In this document: positions 35,928-47,967 of the stretch, piece after piece | Numbering within the stretch: the stretch's first letter is position 1 | Layout: the number at the start of each line of letters is the position of its first letter | Origin: Enterobacter sp. RHBSTW-00994 | GTDB taxonomy: Bacteria > Pseudomonadota > Gammaproteobacteria > Enterobacterales > Enterobacteriaceae | Assembly (NCBI RefSeq): GCF_013782625.1 | Contig: NZ_CP056199.1 | Span: 390,588 to 454,587, forward strand | Direction of reading: 5' to 3' | DNA: 64,000 bases | Program-made: the position numbers and the translations under genes | Notes under the pieces: model-generated | Seen by the model: only the letters and a program-made list of their open reading frames with translations | Told to the model about the DNA's origin: nothing | Databases searched by the model: none

Positions 35928-36932
35928 ATGCGTAAGTCAGTTATTGCGATCATCATCATCGTACTGGTCGTGCTTTACACCTCTATCTTTGTGGTAAAAG
36001 AGGGCGAGCGCGGTATTACCCTGCGTTTTGGCAAAGTTCTGCGTGATAGCGAAAACAAACCGTTGGTGTATGCCCCAGGCCTGCATTTCAAAATCCCGAT
36101 GATTGAATCGGTGAAAACGCTCGATGCCCGTATCCAGACCATGGATAACCAGGCTGACCGTTTTGTGACCAAAGAGAAGAAAGACCTGATCGTTGATTCT
36201 TATATCAAATGGCGTATCAGTGATTTCAGCCGCTACTACCTGGCAACAGGTGGTGGTGATGTTTCTCAGGCAGAAGTGTTGCTGAAACGTAAGTTCTCTG
36301 ACCGTCTGCGTTCTGAAATTGGTCGTCTGGATGTGAAAGATATCGTCACCGATTCTCGTGGTCGTTTGACCCTGGAAGTGCGTGATGCGTTGAACTCCGG
36401 TACTGCGGGTACAGAAGACGAAGTATCGACTCCTGCTGCAGATGACGCAATTGCAAAAGCCGCTGAGCGCGTTCAGGCTGAAACTAACGGTAAAGTACCG
36501 ATGGTCAACCCGAACAGTATGGCTGCACTGGGTATCGAAGTGGTTGACGTGCGCATCAAGCAAATCAACCTGCCTGCTGAAGTGTCTGAGGCGATTTACA
36601 ACCGTATGCGCGCTGAGCGTGAAGCGGTAGCCCGTCGTCACCGTTCACAGGGTCAGGAAGAGGCTGAGAAGCTGCGCGCTGCCGCGGACTACGAAGTGAC
36701 TAAGACACTTGCTGAGTCTGAACGTCAGGGTCGTATCCTGCGCGGTGAAGGTGATGCCGAAGCGGCGAAACTGTTCGCTGATGCCTTCAGCCAGGATCCA
36801 GACTTCTATGCCTTTATCCGTAGCCTGCGTGCTTACGAGAATAGCTTCCAGAGCAACCAGGATGTGATGGTGCTCAGCCCGGATAGCGATTTCTTCCGTT
36901 ATATGAAGACGCCAGCTAACGCGACGCGATAA
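35928..36932 (+). CDS. hflC: HflC, SPFH-family modulator of FtsH
   Basis: The 334-residue partner of HflK. A single N-terminal membrane helix (VIAIIIIVLVVLYTSIFVV, about 4-22) anchors a periplasmic SPFH domain, followed by an Ala/Glu-rich coiled coil (about 230-280). The 2-bp spacing from hflK indicates stoichiometric co-translation. A strong hairpin follows. Confidence 0.97.
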   Translation: MRKSVIAIIIIVLVVLYTSIFVVKEGERGITLRFGKVLRDSENKPLVYAPGLHFKIPMIESVKTLDARIQTMDNQADRFVTKEKKDLIVDSYIKWRISDFSRYYLATGGGDVSQAEVLLKRKFSDRLRSEIGRLDVKDIVTDSRGRLTLEVRDALNSGTAGTEDEVSTPAADDAIAKAAERVQAETNGKVPMVNPNSMAALGIEVVDVRIKQINLPAEVSEAIYNRMRAEREAVARRHRSQGQEEAEKLRAAADYEVTKTLAESERQGRILRGEGDAEAAKLFADAFSQDPDFYAFIRSLRAYENSFQSNQDVMVLSPDSDFFRYMKTPANATR

Positions 36933-36954
36933 ACTCAGGCTCGTTTGAGTATTC

Positions 36955-36990
36955 AAACCACCGCTCCTCACGGCGCGGTGGTTTTCTTTT
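36955..36990 (+). terminator. Terminator after hflC
   Basis: A perfect 10-bp stem AAACCACCGC/GCGGTGGTTT with a 10-nt loop is followed by a T-rich tail. yjeT and purA therefore need read-through or their own promoters. Confidence 0.85.
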
Positions 36991-37003
36991 ATGAGGGATA
37001 AAA

Positions 37004-37201
37004 ATGAATTCAACCATTATCCTGGCGCTTGCGTTAGTGCTGGTGCTCGAAGGACTCGGTCCGATGCTTTATCCGCGTGCCTGGCGTCGAATGATCGCTA
37101 CCATGAGCCAACTCCCGGATAATATTTTACGTCGTTTTGGCGGCGGTCTTGTGGTTGCAGGTATTGTTATCTACTACATGTTGAGGAAAACGATTGGCTG
37201 A
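37004..37201 (+). CDS. yjeT: DUF2065 small membrane protein YjeT
   Basis: A 65-residue membrane protein of unknown function, orthologous to E. coli YjeT. Two hydrophobic stretches (about 4-20 and 43-62) flank a basic loop (PRAWRRMI). AGGGAT lies before the ATG. It is placed between hflC and purA as in other enterobacteria. Confidence 0.9.
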   Translation: MNSTIILALALVLVLEGLGPMLYPRAWRRMIATMSQLPDNILRRFGGGLVVAGIVIYYMLRKTIG

Positions 37202-37267
37202 TCAAAAAGTGGTCTGATTTGCCTCATTTAGCGGTCAAAAAGTGCTGTATATCTGAAAAAGCGATGG

Positions 37268-38603
<1,336 letters not shown>

Positions 38604-38617
38604 TTTTCGTGATTGCT

Positions 38618-38668
38618 GGCCTGCGGGGAAACCCGTAGGTCAGATAAGCGTGGCGCCATCCGGCCCGC
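38618..38668. repeat. Hairpin and degenerate REP unit after purA
   Basis: GGCCTGCGGG-GAAA-CCCGTAGGTC (38618-38641) runs into a REP-like stretch, AGATAAGCGTGGCGCCATCCGGC. The second part matches the REP consensus tail GGCG-CATCCGGC. It likely forms the purA transcript 3' structure. Confidence 0.55.
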
Positions 38669-38794
38669 GCCCTCTGATTCCCGCTTTTTGACCCCGTCTG
38701 TCAAATAAATTAGCCGCTAACTATCTGGCTGGTTTATCATCATTAATGAATATCTCTGCGGTTTTGCCGCGTTTTCCCTTTTCCTGAGGTTGAT

Positions 38795-39220
38795 GTGCAG
38801 TTAACGAGTTTCACCGATTACGGCTTACGAGCGCTGATTTACATGGCGTCGTTACCCGATGGACAAATGACCAGTATCTCTGAGGTGACAGAGGTCTACG
38901 GTGTGTCCCGTAATCATATGGTCAAAATAATCAATCAACTTAGTCGTGCCGGATACGTGGCTGCCGTCCGCGGGAAGAATGGAGGGATTCGCCTCGGTAA
39001 GCCGGCGAAGAGTATTCGTGTTGGGGATGTGGTGCGTGAGCTGGAGCCGTTGTCTCTGGTGAACTGCAGCAGTGAATTCTGCCATATTACCCCCGCTTGT
39101 CGCCTGAAACAGGCGCTTTCTAAGGCTGTGCAAAGTTTTCTCAAGGAACTGGATAACTATACGCTGGCCGATTTGGTTGAAGAGAATCAACCGCTGTATA
39201 AATTATTGCTGGTGGAATGA
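38795..39220 (+). CDS. nsrR: Nitric-oxide-sensing repressor NsrR
   Basis: An Rrf2-family regulator of 141 residues whose iron-sulfur cluster senses NO; it represses genes such as hmp and ytfE. An N-terminal winged helix (about 1-80) is followed by the cluster cysteines C91, C96 and C102 in [13 protein letters not shown]. The GTG at 38795 is the start, with TGAGG upstream; a nearby ATG is out of frame. rnr follows after 38 bp, so the pair is probably one transcript. Confidence 0.95.
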   Translation: MQLTSFTDYGLRALIYMASLPDGQMTSISEVTEVYGVSRNHMVKIINQLSRAGYVAAVRGKNGGIRLGKPAKSIRVGDVVRELEPLSLVNCSSEFCHITPACRLKQALSKAVQSFLKELDNYTLADLVEENQPLYKLLLVE

Positions 39221-39258
39221 AGAAAATTTCCACCGGAGCTGACAACGGAGGAACCGAT

Positions 39259-41700
39259 ATGTCACATGATCCTTTCCAGGAACGCGAAGCAGAAAAGTAC
39301 GCGAATCCTATCCCAAGCCGCGAGTTCATCATTGAACATTTAACAAAACGCGAAAAGCCTGCTAATCGTGAAGAACTTGCTGTTGAATTACATATTGAAG
39401 GTGAAGAGCAAATTGAAGCTCTTCGCCGCCGCCTGCGCGCCATGGAGCGTGACGGTCAATTGGTCTTTACCCGCCGCCAGTGCTATGCATTGCCAGAACG
39501 CCTTGATCTCCTTAAAGGTATGGTTATTGGCCATCGCGATGGCTATGGATTCTTGCGCGTCGAAGGTCGTAAGGACGATCTGTATCTGTCGTCTGAACAA
39601 ATGAAAATGTGTATTCATGGCGATCAGATCCTCGCGCAACCTTTGGGAGCAGATCGTAAAGGCCGCCGTGAGGCACGCGTTGTACGTGTCCTGGTCCCGA
39701 AAACCAGTCAAATTGTAGGCCGCTACTTTACCGAGGCGGGCGTGGGCTTTGTTGTTCCGGACGATAGCCGTCTGAGCTTCGACATTCTCATCCCACCGGA
39801 AGAGATAATGGGTGCGCGCATGGGGTTTGTGGTGGTGGTTGAACTCACCCAACGTCCAACGCGCCGTACTAAAGCGGTAGGGAAAATCGTCGAAGTTCTG
39901 GGCGATAACATGGGGACAGGCATGGCCGTTGATATGGCGCTGCGTACTCATGAAATCCCTTACGTCTGGCCAAAAGCGGTTGAAGAGCAGATTGAAGGCC
40001 TGAAAGAGGTTGTCCCGGAAGAATCCAAAGTGGGGCGTGTGGATCTGCGAGACCTGCCGCTGGTGACGATCGATGGTGAAGATGCCCGTGACTTTGATGA
40101 CGCAGTCTATTGCGAGAAGAAACGCGGTGGTGGCTGGCGTCTGTGGGTTGCGATTGCCGATGTAAGCTATTACGTTCGCACGCATACTCCGCTGGACAAT
40201 GAGGCCCGCAGCCGCGGCACGTCGGTTTACTTCCCGTCTCAGGTTGTGCCAATGCTGCCAGAGGTGCTCTCCAACGGGCTGTGTTCTCTGAACCCGCAAG
40301 TTGACCGTCTCTGTATGGTCTGCGAGATGACTATCTCGACGAAAGGGCGTCTTACCGGTTACAAGTTCTATGAAGCGGTGATGAGCTCCCATGCGCGTCT
40401 GACCTATACCAAAGTCTGGCATATGTTGCAGGGCGATCAGGAACTGCGCGAACAGTATGCGCCGTTGGTCAAACACATCGAAGAGCTGCATAACCTCTAT
40501 AAAACGCTGGATCAGGCGCGCGAAGAGCGCGGTGGGATCTCGTTTGAGAGTGAAGAGGCGAAATTCATCTTCAACGCAGAGCGCCGTATTGAGCGTATTG
40601 AGCAGACGCAACGTAACGACGCGCATAAGCTGATTGAAGAGTGCATGATTCTGGCCAACATCTCAGCGGCACGTTTCGTCGAGAAAGCCAAAGAGCCTGC
40701 ACTGTTCCGTATTCACGATAAACCCTCGACAGAGGCAATCACCGCCTTCCGTTCTGTATTGGCGGAATTGGGGCTGGAATTGCCTGGTGGCAACAAGCCG
40801 GAGCCGCGTGATTACGCTGAGTTGCTGGAGTCCATTGGCGATCGTCCTGATGCCGAAATGTTGCAGACCATGTTGCTCCGCTCCATGAAACAGGCGATTT
40901 ATGACCCAGAAAATCGGGGTCACTTTGGTCTGGCGCTACAGTCTTATGCCCACTTTACTTCGCCGATCCGTCGTTACCCGGATCTTTCTCTGCACCGTGC
41001 GATAAAATATCTGTTGGCGCAGGAGCAAGGACACAAAGGGAACAGCACCGAAACTGGCGGCTACCACTATTCGATGGAAGAGATGTTGCAGCTTGGACAG
41101 CACTGTTCCATGACCGAACGCCGTGCCGATGAAGCAACGCGTGAGGTATCGGATTGGCTGAAATGCGACTTTATGCTGGATCAGGTGGGTAACGTCTTTA
41201 AAGGCGTGATTGCCAGCGTGACCGGTTTTGGTTTCTTTGTTCGTCTGGATGAGCTGTTTATTGATGGCCTGGTGCATGTCTCCAGCCTGGATAACGACTA
41301 CTACCGTTTTGATCAGGTTGGTCAGCGACTGATTGGCGAATCTGGTGGCCAAACATATCGTTTGGGCGATCGTGTGGAAGTGAAGGTTGAAGCCGTCAAT
41401 ATGGACGAGCGTAAAATCGATTTTAGCCTGATTTCCAGCGAACGTGCGCCGCGTAACGTCGGTAAAACCGCGCGTGAGAAAGCGAAAAAAGGCGGTAACG
41501 GGAACGCGAGCGGGAAACGTCGTCAGACGGGTAAAAAAGTGAATTTCGAGCCTGACAGTGCTTTCCGTGGCGAGAAGAAACAAAAGCCTAAGGCCGCGAA
41601 GAAAGAGGCCCGAAAAGCGAAAAAGCCTTCAGCTAAAACGCAGAAAATTGCTGCCGCAACGAAAGCGAAGCGCGCAGCGAAGAAAAATCAGGCGGAGTAA
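39259..41700 (+). CDS. rnr: Ribonuclease R
   Basis: A processive 3'-5' exoribonuclease of the RNB family that degrades structured RNA and acts in trans-translation quality control. Order: N-terminal helix-turn-helix and cold-shock domains (about 1-215), RNB domain with the metal-binding [11 protein letters not shown] motif near residue 272, S1 domain (about 640-730) and a Lys/Ala-rich basic tail. The ATG at 39259 follows GGAGGAACCG and gives 813 residues, as in E. coli. Confidence 0.97.
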   Translation: MSHDPFQEREAEKYANPIPSREFIIEHLTKREKPANREELAVELHIEGEEQIEALRRRLRAMERDGQLVFTRRQCYALPERLDLLKGMVIGHRDGYGFLRVEGRKDDLYLSSEQMKMCIHGDQILAQPLGADRKGRREARVVRVLVPKTSQIVGRYFTEAGVGFVVPDDSRLSFDILIPPEEIMGARMGFVVVVELTQRPTRRTKAVGKIVEVLGDNMGTGMAVDMALRTHEIPYVWPKAVEEQIEGLKEVVPEESKVGRVDLRDLPLVTIDGEDARDFDDAVYCEKKRGGGWRLWVAIADVSYYVRTHTPLDNEARSRGTSVYFPSQVVPMLPEVLSNGLCSLNPQVDRLCMVCEMTISTKGRLTGYKFYEAVMSSHARLTYTKVWHMLQGDQELREQYAPLVKHIEELHNLYKTLDQAREERGGISFESEEAKFIFNAERRIERIEQTQRNDAHKLIEECMILANISAARFVEKAKEPALFRIHDKPSTEAITAFRSVLAELGLELPGGNKPEPRDYAELLESIGDRPDAEMLQTMLLRSMKQAIYDPENRGHFGLALQSYAHFTSPIRRYPDLSLHRAIKYLLAQEQGHKGNSTETGGYHYSMEEMLQLGQHCSMTERRADEATREVSDWLKCDFMLDQVGNVFKGVIASVTGFGFFVRLDELFIDGLVHVSSLDNDYYRFDQVGQRLIGESGGQTYRLGDRVEVKVEAVNMDERKIDFSLISSERAPRNVGKTAREKAKKGGNGNASGKRRQTGKKVNFEPDSAFRGEKKQKPKAAKKEARKAKKPSAKTQKIAAATKAKRAAKKNQAE

Positions 41701-41718
41701 CATTCCCCCTCACCCTGA

Positions 41719-41742
41719 CCCTCTCCCCACCGTGGGAGAGGG
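41719..41742. terminator. Stem-loop between rnr and rlmB
   Basis: CCCTCTCCC/GGGAGAGGG around CACCGT uses the same 9-bp stem as the hairpin at 7746-7768. There is no T-run, so rnr-rlmB read-through is likely. Confidence 0.55.
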
Positions 41743-41767
41743 AACATGTACATTATGAGAACCATCA

Positions 41768-42499
41768 ATGAGTGAAATGATTTACGGCATCCACGCGGTG
41801 CAAGCCCTGCTGGAGCGCGCACCGGAGCGTTTTCAGGAAGTGTTTATTCTGAAAGGGCGTGAAGATAAACGTCTGTTGCCGCTGATCCACGCACTGGAAG
41901 CTCAGGGCGTCGTGATCCAACTGGCTAATCGCCAGTTCCTGGATGAGAAAAGTGAAGGTGCGGTTCACCAGGGCATCATTGCGCGCGTGAAGCCGGGTCG
42001 TCAGTATCAGGAAAATGATCTCCCCGATTTGATCGCTGCACTGGATAATCCCTTCTTCCTGATCCTGGATGGGGTTACCGATCCACACAACCTCGGTGCA
42101 TGCTTGCGTAGCGCGGACGCTGCCGGTGTTCACGCTGTTATCGTCCCTAAAGATCGTTCTGCACAACTGAATGCAACGGCGAAAAAAGTAGCGTGCGGCG
42201 CAGCAGAAAACGTTCCGCTGATCCGCGTGACCAACCTCGCGCGTACTATGCGACAGTTGCAGGAAGAGAACATCTGGATCGTGGGGACGGCGGGTGAAGC
42301 TGATCACACTTTGTACCAGAGCAAAATGACTGGCCGTCTGGCGTTGGTCATGGGGGCAGAGGGTGAAGGCATGCGCCGCCTGACCCGTGAACACTGTGAT
42401 GAGTTGATCAGCATTCCGATGGCGGGCAGTGTCTCATCACTGAACGTCTCTGTTGCAACAGGCATTTGCCTTTTTGAAGCGGTGCGCCAGCGCGGATAA
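41768..42499 (+). CDS. rlmB: 23S rRNA (guanosine-2251-2'-O)-methyltransferase RlmB
   Basis: A SpoU/TrmH-family methyltransferase of 243 residues. The N-terminal L30e-like substrate domain (about 1-75) precedes the knotted SPOUT domain, with motifs [23 protein letters not shown] (in part), GAEGEGMR and [14 protein letters not shown]. Its substrate is G2251 in the 23S P-loop. In E. coli yjfIJKLM and yjfC follow; here aidB is next. Confidence 0.96.
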   Translation: MSEMIYGIHAVQALLERAPERFQEVFILKGREDKRLLPLIHALEAQGVVIQLANRQFLDEKSEGAVHQGIIARVKPGRQYQENDLPDLIAALDNPFFLILDGVTDPHNLGACLRSADAAGVHAVIVPKDRSAQLNATAKKVACGAAENVPLIRVTNLARTMRQLQEENIWIVGTAGEADHTLYQSKMTGRLALVMGAEGEGMRRLTREHCDELISIPMAGSVSSLNVSVATGICLFEAVRQRG

Positions 42500-42629
42500 C
42501 CTTATGTGCCCGGTCAGGTTCAGGTGAGCTACCGGGCATAATTTACCTCACCTTGTGACCTCCCCCTCATGCAACGTCCGCGCTGACTGTCCATACTTAC
42601 CTTCATTGCCATTGAAGGAGGGACACCAC

Positions 42630-44252
42630 ATGCACTGGCACACGCATACCGTTTTCAATCAGCCGACTCCACTCTCTAACAGTAACCTTTTCCTCTCTGA
42701 CTGCGCCCTACGTGACGCCGTTGGCCGGGAAGGTGCTGAATGGGATACGGATCTTCTCGCCAGTATCGGGCAGCAACTGGGCACAGCTGAATCACTTGAA
42801 CTGGGTCGTCTGGCCAACGGCAACCCGCCGGAACTTTTGCGTTATAGCGTTACTGGCGAACGACTGGACGACGTGCGTTTTCACCCCGCCTGGCATCTGC
42901 TGATGCAGGGCCTCTGTGCCAACCGGGTTCATAATCTGGCGTGGGAGGATCACGCACGCAAAGGCGCATTTGTCGCCAGAGCGGCTCGCTTTATTCTTCA
43001 TGCTCAGGTGGAGGCGGGTACGCTTTGCCCTGTGACGATGACCTTTGCCGCCACGCCGTTGCTGCAGCAGACATTACCTAAGCCATTTCACGAGTGGTTA
43101 TCGCCGTTGCTTAGCGACCGCTACGATCCCCATTTTGCGCCCGGCGGGCAAAAGCGCGGGATACTGATTGGCATGGGAATGACCGAAAAACAGGGGGGGT
43201 CGGATGTGCTCAGCAACACCACCCGGGCTGAAAAATGCAATGACGGGAGTTATCGTTTGGTGGGCCACAAGTGGTTTTTCTCTGTGCCACAAAGTGATGC
43301 GCACCTGGTGCTCGCGCAGGCAAAAGGAGGATTGTCCTGCTTTTTCGTCCCGCGCTTTTTACCTGATGGGCAACGCAATGCCGTCCGACTTGAGAGGCTG
43401 AAAGAGAAATTGGGCAATCGATCTAATGCCAGCAGTGAAGTGGAATTTCTGGATGCGTCAGGCTGGCTGTTGGGAGAAGAAGGTGAAGGTGTCAGACAAA
43501 TTCTTCGTATGGGCGGGTTAACGCGGTTTGACTGTGCACTTGGCAGTCATGGGCTGATGCGTCGGGCGCTATCAGTCGCGTTGTACCATGCTCATCAGCG
43601 GCAGACCTTTGGTAAGAATCTCATCGACCAACCTTTAATGCGGGATGTCTTGAGCCGTATGGCTCTGATGCTGGAAGGACAGACTGCACTGCTATTCCGT
43701 CTTGCACGCGCATGGGATCGACGAGATGACGTGGAAGAGGCCGCCTTGGCCAGGCTTTTTACTCCAGCAGCGAAATACAGCGTATGCAAAGCCGGTATTC
43801 CGTTTGTGGCGGAAGCGATGGAAGTGTTGGGGGGAATTGGCTACTGCGAAGAGAGCGAGCTCCCAAGGCTTTATCGCGAGATGCCGGTGAACAGTATCTG
43901 GGAAGGTTCCGGCAACATTATGTGCCTGGATGTCCTGCGTGTACTGGCGAAACAACCGGGTATTCTCGATCTCCTCACCGACGATTTTGCGCAGGTGAAA
44001 GGGCAGGACCGGCATTTTGATCGCAGCTGGCGTCAGTTGCAGCAAAAATTACGCAAGCCACAGGAAGCGCAAGGTCGGGAAATAACGCAGCAACTTTTCC
44101 TGTTAGGTACGGGAGGGCAGATGTTACGACATGCCTCACCACCTATGGCGCAGGCGTGGTGTCGTATGATGCTGGATACCCGTGGCGGCTCCCTGATGAG
44201 CGAGCAGTTGCAACATGATGTGTTGTTACGTGCCACGGGCAGGGTGGGATAA
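42630..44252 (+). CDS. aidB: AidB, acyl-CoA-dehydrogenase-like protein of the adaptive response
   Basis: A 540-residue FAD- and DNA-binding protein of the acyl-CoA dehydrogenase superfamily, part of the Ada alkylation response in E. coli. Signature segments are MGMTEKQGGSD (flavin region), VGHKWFFSVPQSDAHLVLA and EVLGGIGYCEESELPRLYREMPVNSIWEGSGNI in part. The ATG at 42630 follows GAAGGAGGG by about 7 nt and gives MHWHTHTVFNQPTPL. Its stop is immediately next to the stop of the convergent chemoreceptor gene. Confidence 0.94.
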   Translation: MHWHTHTVFNQPTPLSNSNLFLSDCALRDAVGREGAEWDTDLLASIGQQLGTAESLELGRLANGNPPELLRYSVTGERLDDVRFHPAWHLLMQGLCANRVHNLAWEDHARKGAFVARAARFILHAQVEAGTLCPVTMTFAATPLLQQTLPKPFHEWLSPLLSDRYDPHFAPGGQKRGILIGMGMTEKQGGSDVLSNTTRAEKCNDGSYRLVGHKWFFSVPQSDAHLVLAQAKGGLSCFFVPRFLPDGQRNAVRLERLKEKLGNRSNASSEVEFLDASGWLLGEEGEGVRQILRMGGLTRFDCALGSHGLMRRALSVALYHAHQRQTFGKNLIDQPLMRDVLSRMALMLEGQTALLFRLARAWDRRDDVEEAALARLFTPAAKYSVCKAGIPFVAEAMEVLGGIGYCEESELPRLYREMPVNSIWEGSGNIMCLDVLRVLAKQPGILDLLTDDFAQVKGQDRHFDRSWRQLQQKLRKPQEAQGREITQQLFLLGTGGQMLRHASPPMAQAWCRMMLDTRGGSLMSEQLQHDVLLRATGRVG

Positions 44253-46184
44253 TTAGCTTTTCAGGCGGAACAGGCTCACCAGCTCAGTAAGATGAGAGCC
44301 CTTCTCGCGCAGCGTTTGTGCGGTTTGCTCACTGCGTGAGACGCGATCGGCGTTGATATGTGAGGCTTCACCAATGTGTGTCATCGCAAGATTGACCTGA
44401 CGGATCCCCGCAGACTGCTCATGAGAGGCGTGGTTTATCTCAGTGACCAACTGGTTAATGTTATCGATGTGGACGATGATAGTATCCATTGCCAGCCGTG
44501 TTTGCTCTGACAGCGAATGACCCTCGCTGACTTTGTTCAGTGTGTCACTGATAAGTTGTTCTATCTCCTTCACCGCATTGGCGCTGCGTGCTGCCAGCGC
44601 ACGAACTTCTTGTGCGACGACGGCAAAGCCCTTGCCGTGCTCGCCCGCTCGCGCGGCTTCTACGGCGGCATTGAGTGCCAGAATATTGGTCTGGAATGCA
44701 ATAGACTCAATCACGCGAGTGATGTCCTCAATGCGTTTTGATGCATCACGAATGTCATCCATAGTCGCGACAGCGTTGCTGACCGTCTTGCCACCCTGAT
44801 GTATTGCTTGCGAAGTTTCAGACACCAGTTGCTGCGTTTGCTGCATGTTTGCCGCATTTTGCTGCACAGTTGCCGCCAGTTGCTCCATGCTGGCAGATGT
44901 CTCTTCCACGCTGCTGGCCTGCTTGTTGATCTGCTCAGAGATCTCTCCGCTATCCGATGCCAGCGCATTGGTTCCCAAATGAATGTCGCCAGCCGCCTCA
45001 CGAACCTGCAGAACAATCTTTTGCAGACCACCACCGATCCCGTTTATCGCGACAATTAGCTGACCGACTTCATCATGGCGCGTTACAGGCAGGCTGGCGC
45101 GGAGATCGCCAGCCGCATATTGACGCGCAAGGTGGATCACATTGCGCAGCGGGTGCGTTAACATGCGGCGGATAATGAGGACAAACAGGCCCGCGAACAG
45201 TGCAGACAACACCAAACCGGCCAGCAGGAAGCGATCGCGTAGTTGAGTCACGCTGGCGAGCAGCACCGATTTATCCACTTCACCCACAATGGTCCAGTTC
45301 CAGCCCGGCAGCGGTGTGTAGGCCATTTTCAATGTACGGCCGTCCTCACTTTCACGTTCCAGTGTGCCGGGTTTATCACTCAGCAACTGCTGCTGCAGGC
45401 TTGCATCCCACTTAGGCAACTGGCCTTCTTCACTGGCGTGGAACAGATACTGACCTCGCGTTTTTCCGTTGCTGCGATCTAATACGAAGAAATGACCGCT
45501 TTCTCCCAGGCGACGATTCAGGATTTTCTCGCGCATGACGTTCCAGGAATGGGTGATATCTACCCCGACAAAAATGATCCCAATAACCTGTCCCCCGGAA
45601 TCTTTGACGGGTTGATACTGGGTTATATAGCGCTTGCCAAACAACAGAGCCAGGCCGCGGTAGACCTCGCCTTTGCTGACGGCGGTGAAAGCCGGGCTGG
45701 AGGTGTCCAGTACGGTTCCCATTGCCCGATCGCCACTCTCTTTACGCAGCGATGTCGCCACGCGAATGAAATCATTTCCGCTGCGCACAAACAGCGTAGA
45801 GATTGCACCAGTACGGTTCAGGAAGTCATCAGAAAGCGTGTTGTTCTCATGCAGCTCAAGCTCCCCCCCTTTAAGAAGTGGGACATCGAATCCGTTAATG
45901 GTGCGTTTCTGACTGGTGTCGACATTCAGTGGCTGGGGCAAAAATGTACTGAACAGACGGGTATAACTTTCGACTTCTTCGCTCAGGCTGGTGTTAAACA
46001 TCTGAACCATATCAACCATGCCGGTGGATTGGTTATGCAGGTCTTCAACCGCCAGGGCTTCAAGCTGCTGGCTGGTTTTATGGCTGAGGAGGAATGTGAA
46101 CAGAAGGAACAGCAGCGCGACACTCATGCCCGTCAGCAGCGATAGCTTAGTGCCCAGACCTGCACGGCGGAAAAAATTGATCAT
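44253..46184 (-). CDS. Methyl-accepting chemotaxis protein with a periplasmic Cache-type sensor
   Basis: A 643-residue chemoreceptor. Membrane helices lie at about 13-34 and 318-338. The roughly 280-residue periplasmic part between them looks like a Cache_3-Cache_2-type sensor ([28 protein letters not shown] in part, [18 protein letters not shown]). HAMP follows at about 337-392, then the signalling domain with the conserved hairpin tip [20 protein letters not shown]. There is no C-terminal NWETF-type CheR/CheB tether, so it probably relies on other receptors for adaptation. A sigma-28 promoter lies upstream. E. coli has no gene here. The ligand is unknown. Confidence 0.92.
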   Translation of the reverse strand: MINFFRRAGLGTKLSLLTGMSVALLFLLFTFLLSHKTSQQLEALAVEDLHNQSTGMVDMVQMFNTSLSEEVESYTRLFSTFLPQPLNVDTSQKRTINGFDVPLLKGGELELHENNTLSDDFLNRTGAISTLFVRSGNDFIRVATSLRKESGDRAMGTVLDTSSPAFTAVSKGEVYRGLALLFGKRYITQYQPVKDSGGQVIGIIFVGVDITHSWNVMREKILNRRLGESGHFFVLDRSNGKTRGQYLFHASEEGQLPKWDASLQQQLLSDKPGTLERESEDGRTLKMAYTPLPGWNWTIVGEVDKSVLLASVTQLRDRFLLAGLVLSALFAGLFVLIIRRMLTHPLRNVIHLARQYAAGDLRASLPVTRHDEVGQLIVAINGIGGGLQKIVLQVREAAGDIHLGTNALASDSGEISEQINKQASSVEETSASMEQLAATVQQNAANMQQTQQLVSETSQAIHQGGKTVSNAVATMDDIRDASKRIEDITRVIESIAFQTNILALNAAVEAARAGEHGKGFAVVAQEVRALAARSANAVKEIEQLISDTLNKVSEGHSLSEQTRLAMDTIIVHIDNINQLVTEINHASHEQSAGIRQVNLAMTHIGEASHINADRVSRSEQTAQTLREKGSHLTELVSLFRLKS

Positions 46185-46215
46185 AAATTGCTCATTGTTG
46201 AAAAGGTATGGCTTT

Positions 46216-46242
46216 TCAACGGCAGAGTAGGGATAACATTTA
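46216..46242 (-). promoter_or_regulatory. Sigma-28 (FliA) promoter of the chemoreceptor gene
   Basis: On the minus strand, TAAATGTT (46242-46235), exactly 11 bp, then GCCGTTGA (46223-46216), fits the flagellar consensus TAAAGTTT-N11-GCCGATAA with 12 of 16 matches. It lies about 32 bp before the start codon. Confidence 0.75.
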
Positions 46243-46316
46243 CACCATTAATGTAACAAAGTGTTATTTTGTTGTTTTTTATGGGTTATTAAAAAGATAA
46301 AAAATTTGCAATAATG

Positions 46317-46343
46317 AAAAGCCACTAAAAATAAGTGGCTTTT
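46317..46343 (-). terminator. Terminator of yjfN
   Basis: A perfect 10-bp stem AAAAGCCACT/AGTGGCTTTT around a 7-nt loop ends in TTTT on the minus strand, 11 bp past the yjfN stop. Confidence 0.85.
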
Positions 46344-46354
46344 AGTCTGAGTAA

Positions 46355-46630
46355 TTATGCGTAGAGGATGGCCTGTACTCGCCAGTGATCAACATGGTTA
46401 TCTTCCTGCATTTGGATGATGCGATACCAGGAAGCGCCCTGTTCATCGGCTTTTAATGCAACGACACGTTCAACATCTTGCGGGCTCCCCGAAATATTCG
46501 TCACGGAGATCTGGCCAATTTCATTCAGGCCAGTGACACAATCAGCACTGGCAAATTCAGCTGACTGCGCAGTCGTGCTCACCAGACCAGCTGAGAGCAA
46601 CAGTGAGGTCAAAGTAAGAGTTCGTTTCAT
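46355..46630 (-). CDS. yjfN: YhcN/DUF1471-family periplasmic protein YjfN
   Basis: A 91-residue secreted protein. A signal peptide (to about residue 25, STTAQSAEFA) precedes a DUF1471 domain, with ISVTNISGSPQDVERVVALKADEQGA and the C-terminal WRVQAILYA typical of the family. E. coli YjfN is reported to stimulate the protease DegP. The ATG at 46630 is preferred because GGAG lies 6 nt upstream; an ATG 12 bp earlier has no such site. Confidence 0.9.
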   Translation of the reverse strand: MKRTLTLTSLLLSAGLVSTTAQSAEFASADCVTGLNEIGQISVTNISGSPQDVERVVALKADEQGASWYRIIQMQEDNHVDHWRVQAILYA

Positions 46631-46778
46631 CGTCAGCTCCATTTCACATGTCTCCGGTATCCGCCGGGCAATCCTTCGCGAATAAACTCACTTCCATTGT
46701 TGCGGGCATGGAGTTTATTGTGGACAGGAAAATGTCTATGGACGCAAAGCAGTGTAAATATCGTTCAAATGATCACCA

Positions 46779-47087
46779 TTACTTACGGTACAAAATCGCC
46801 TGTGAGTACCATTGTCCCGTAATGATGGTTTCATCAATCATGATGATGACGTAATAATCTGCTTTTGCTGCGACAGCTTGTGCTTTGATTGCTTCTTCCG
46901 CATCGTCCGGAGAACCGCGAACAAGCGCGGAGACAGTCCCCATTCGCTGTAATCCTTCCGTCTGGTTACGACGAATTTCCTGCGGATGATCTGTGGCCGG
47001 GGGAGCGGGTTGTGGAGTTCCCTGTAACGCGCTACAGCCACTGAGCAGTGACACCAGCAATAAAGCAACAAGCCTGCGCATAACCAT
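46779..47087 (-). CDS. bsmA: Biofilm- and stress-related lipoprotein BsmA (YjfO)
   Basis: A 102-residue lipoprotein of the YhcN/DUF1471 family; in E. coli it is linked to peroxide and acid stress in biofilms. The lipobox LLSGC ends the signal peptide, a short Pro-rich linker follows, and the domain ends WYSQAILYRK, like YjfN. The ATG at 47087 has AGGA 8 nt upstream; another ATG lies two codons on. The frame is open 46 codons further up, but that part has no signal-peptide logic. Confidence 0.88.
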   Translation of the reverse strand: MVMRRLVALLLVSLLSGCSALQGTPQPAPPATDHPQEIRRNQTEGLQRMGTVSALVRGSPDDAEEAIKAQAVAAKADYYVIIMIDETIITGQWYSQAILYRK

Positions 47088-47247
47088 ATCTCGTTTCCTG
47101 ATAGCCATAGTGTAGTTGTCTGCGAATTTAGTTTTGGGGGAATGTTCCCAAATTGTTATCTGTGACGTAAATTTCGAATGAAAATATCGCGAAAGCGTAA
47201 TCCAGTTCTCAACATTATGAATCATTCATTAGCAAAGGGGATCGGCC

Positions 47248-47967
47248 ATGATTGAACTTGAAACTCAGCGACTCGGCGACCATGATATTTTACACGCTTT
47301 TCCTGCGGGAAAAGGCCAGCAAGCGCTCCCTGTTGTGGTTTTTTATCATGGATTTACCTCATCAAAACTGGTTTATAGCTATTTTGCGGTGGCATTGGCA
47401 CTTGCCGGATTTCGGGTTGTTATGCCGGATGCACCTGAACATGGCGGGCGATTTAATGGTAACGAACAGGCTCGCTTAAACCGGTTCTGGCAAATTTTGC
47501 AGGGGAGCTTAATCGAGTTCTCCGGACTGCGTGATGCGTTGTACCAGGCTGGGCTGGTGGCTGACAATCGCCTGGCTGTGGCTGGCGCATCAATGGGCGG
47601 AATGACGGCATTGGGTATTATGTCGCGTCATCCTGAAGTGAAATGTGTGGCAAGCCTGATGGGATCGGGTTATTTCACTTCTCTCTCCCGGACTCTATTT
47701 CCACCACAATCGCAGGACGATCTTACCTCACTGGCTGAGTGGGAAGTTACACATGCGTTACCGTCTCTCGCCAATCGACCGCTTTTTTTATGGCATGGTG
47801 AAGCAGATGACGTCGTTCCTGCCGCAGAAACCTTCCGTTTACAGCAGGCATTGCAACGTGAAGGTTTGGACGACAATTTAACCTGTCTATGGGAAGCGGG
47901 TGTAAGGCATCGCATTACGCCAACTGCACTGGATGCCACTATTGCATTTTTCCGTCAGCATCTTTAA
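47248..47967 (+). CDS. yjfP: Alpha/beta-hydrolase esterase YjfP
   Basis: A 239-residue carboxylesterase of the dienelactone-hydrolase-like group, orthologous to E. coli YjfP. The oxyanion segment is FYHGFTSSK and the nucleophile elbow GASMGG (Ser near residue 113), with later Asp and His in GEADDVVP and [15 protein letters not shown] precedes the ATG. It is convergent with ulaR and overlaps its stop by 4 bp. Confidence 0.93.
   Translation: MIELETQRLGDHDILHAFPAGKGQQALPVVVFYHGFTSSKLVYSYFAVALALAGFRVVMPDAPEHGGRFNGNEQARLNRFWQILQGSLIEFSGLRDALYQAGLVADNRLAVAGASMGGMTALGIMSRHPEVKCVASLMGSGYFTSLSRTLFPPQSQDDLTSLAEWEVTHALPSLANRPLFLWHGEADDVVPAAETFRLQQALQREGLDDNLTCLWEAGVRHRITPTALDATIAFFRQHL

Noticed and set aside
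39388-40626. 412-codon open frame antisense to rnr
   Set aside because: It is a shadow of the strongly biased rnr gene with no start signal or family resemblance.
44253-46184. Chemoreceptor gene as part of a prophage or island
   Set aside because: It is a single gene with no phage or integrase genes, repeats or tRNA next to it.
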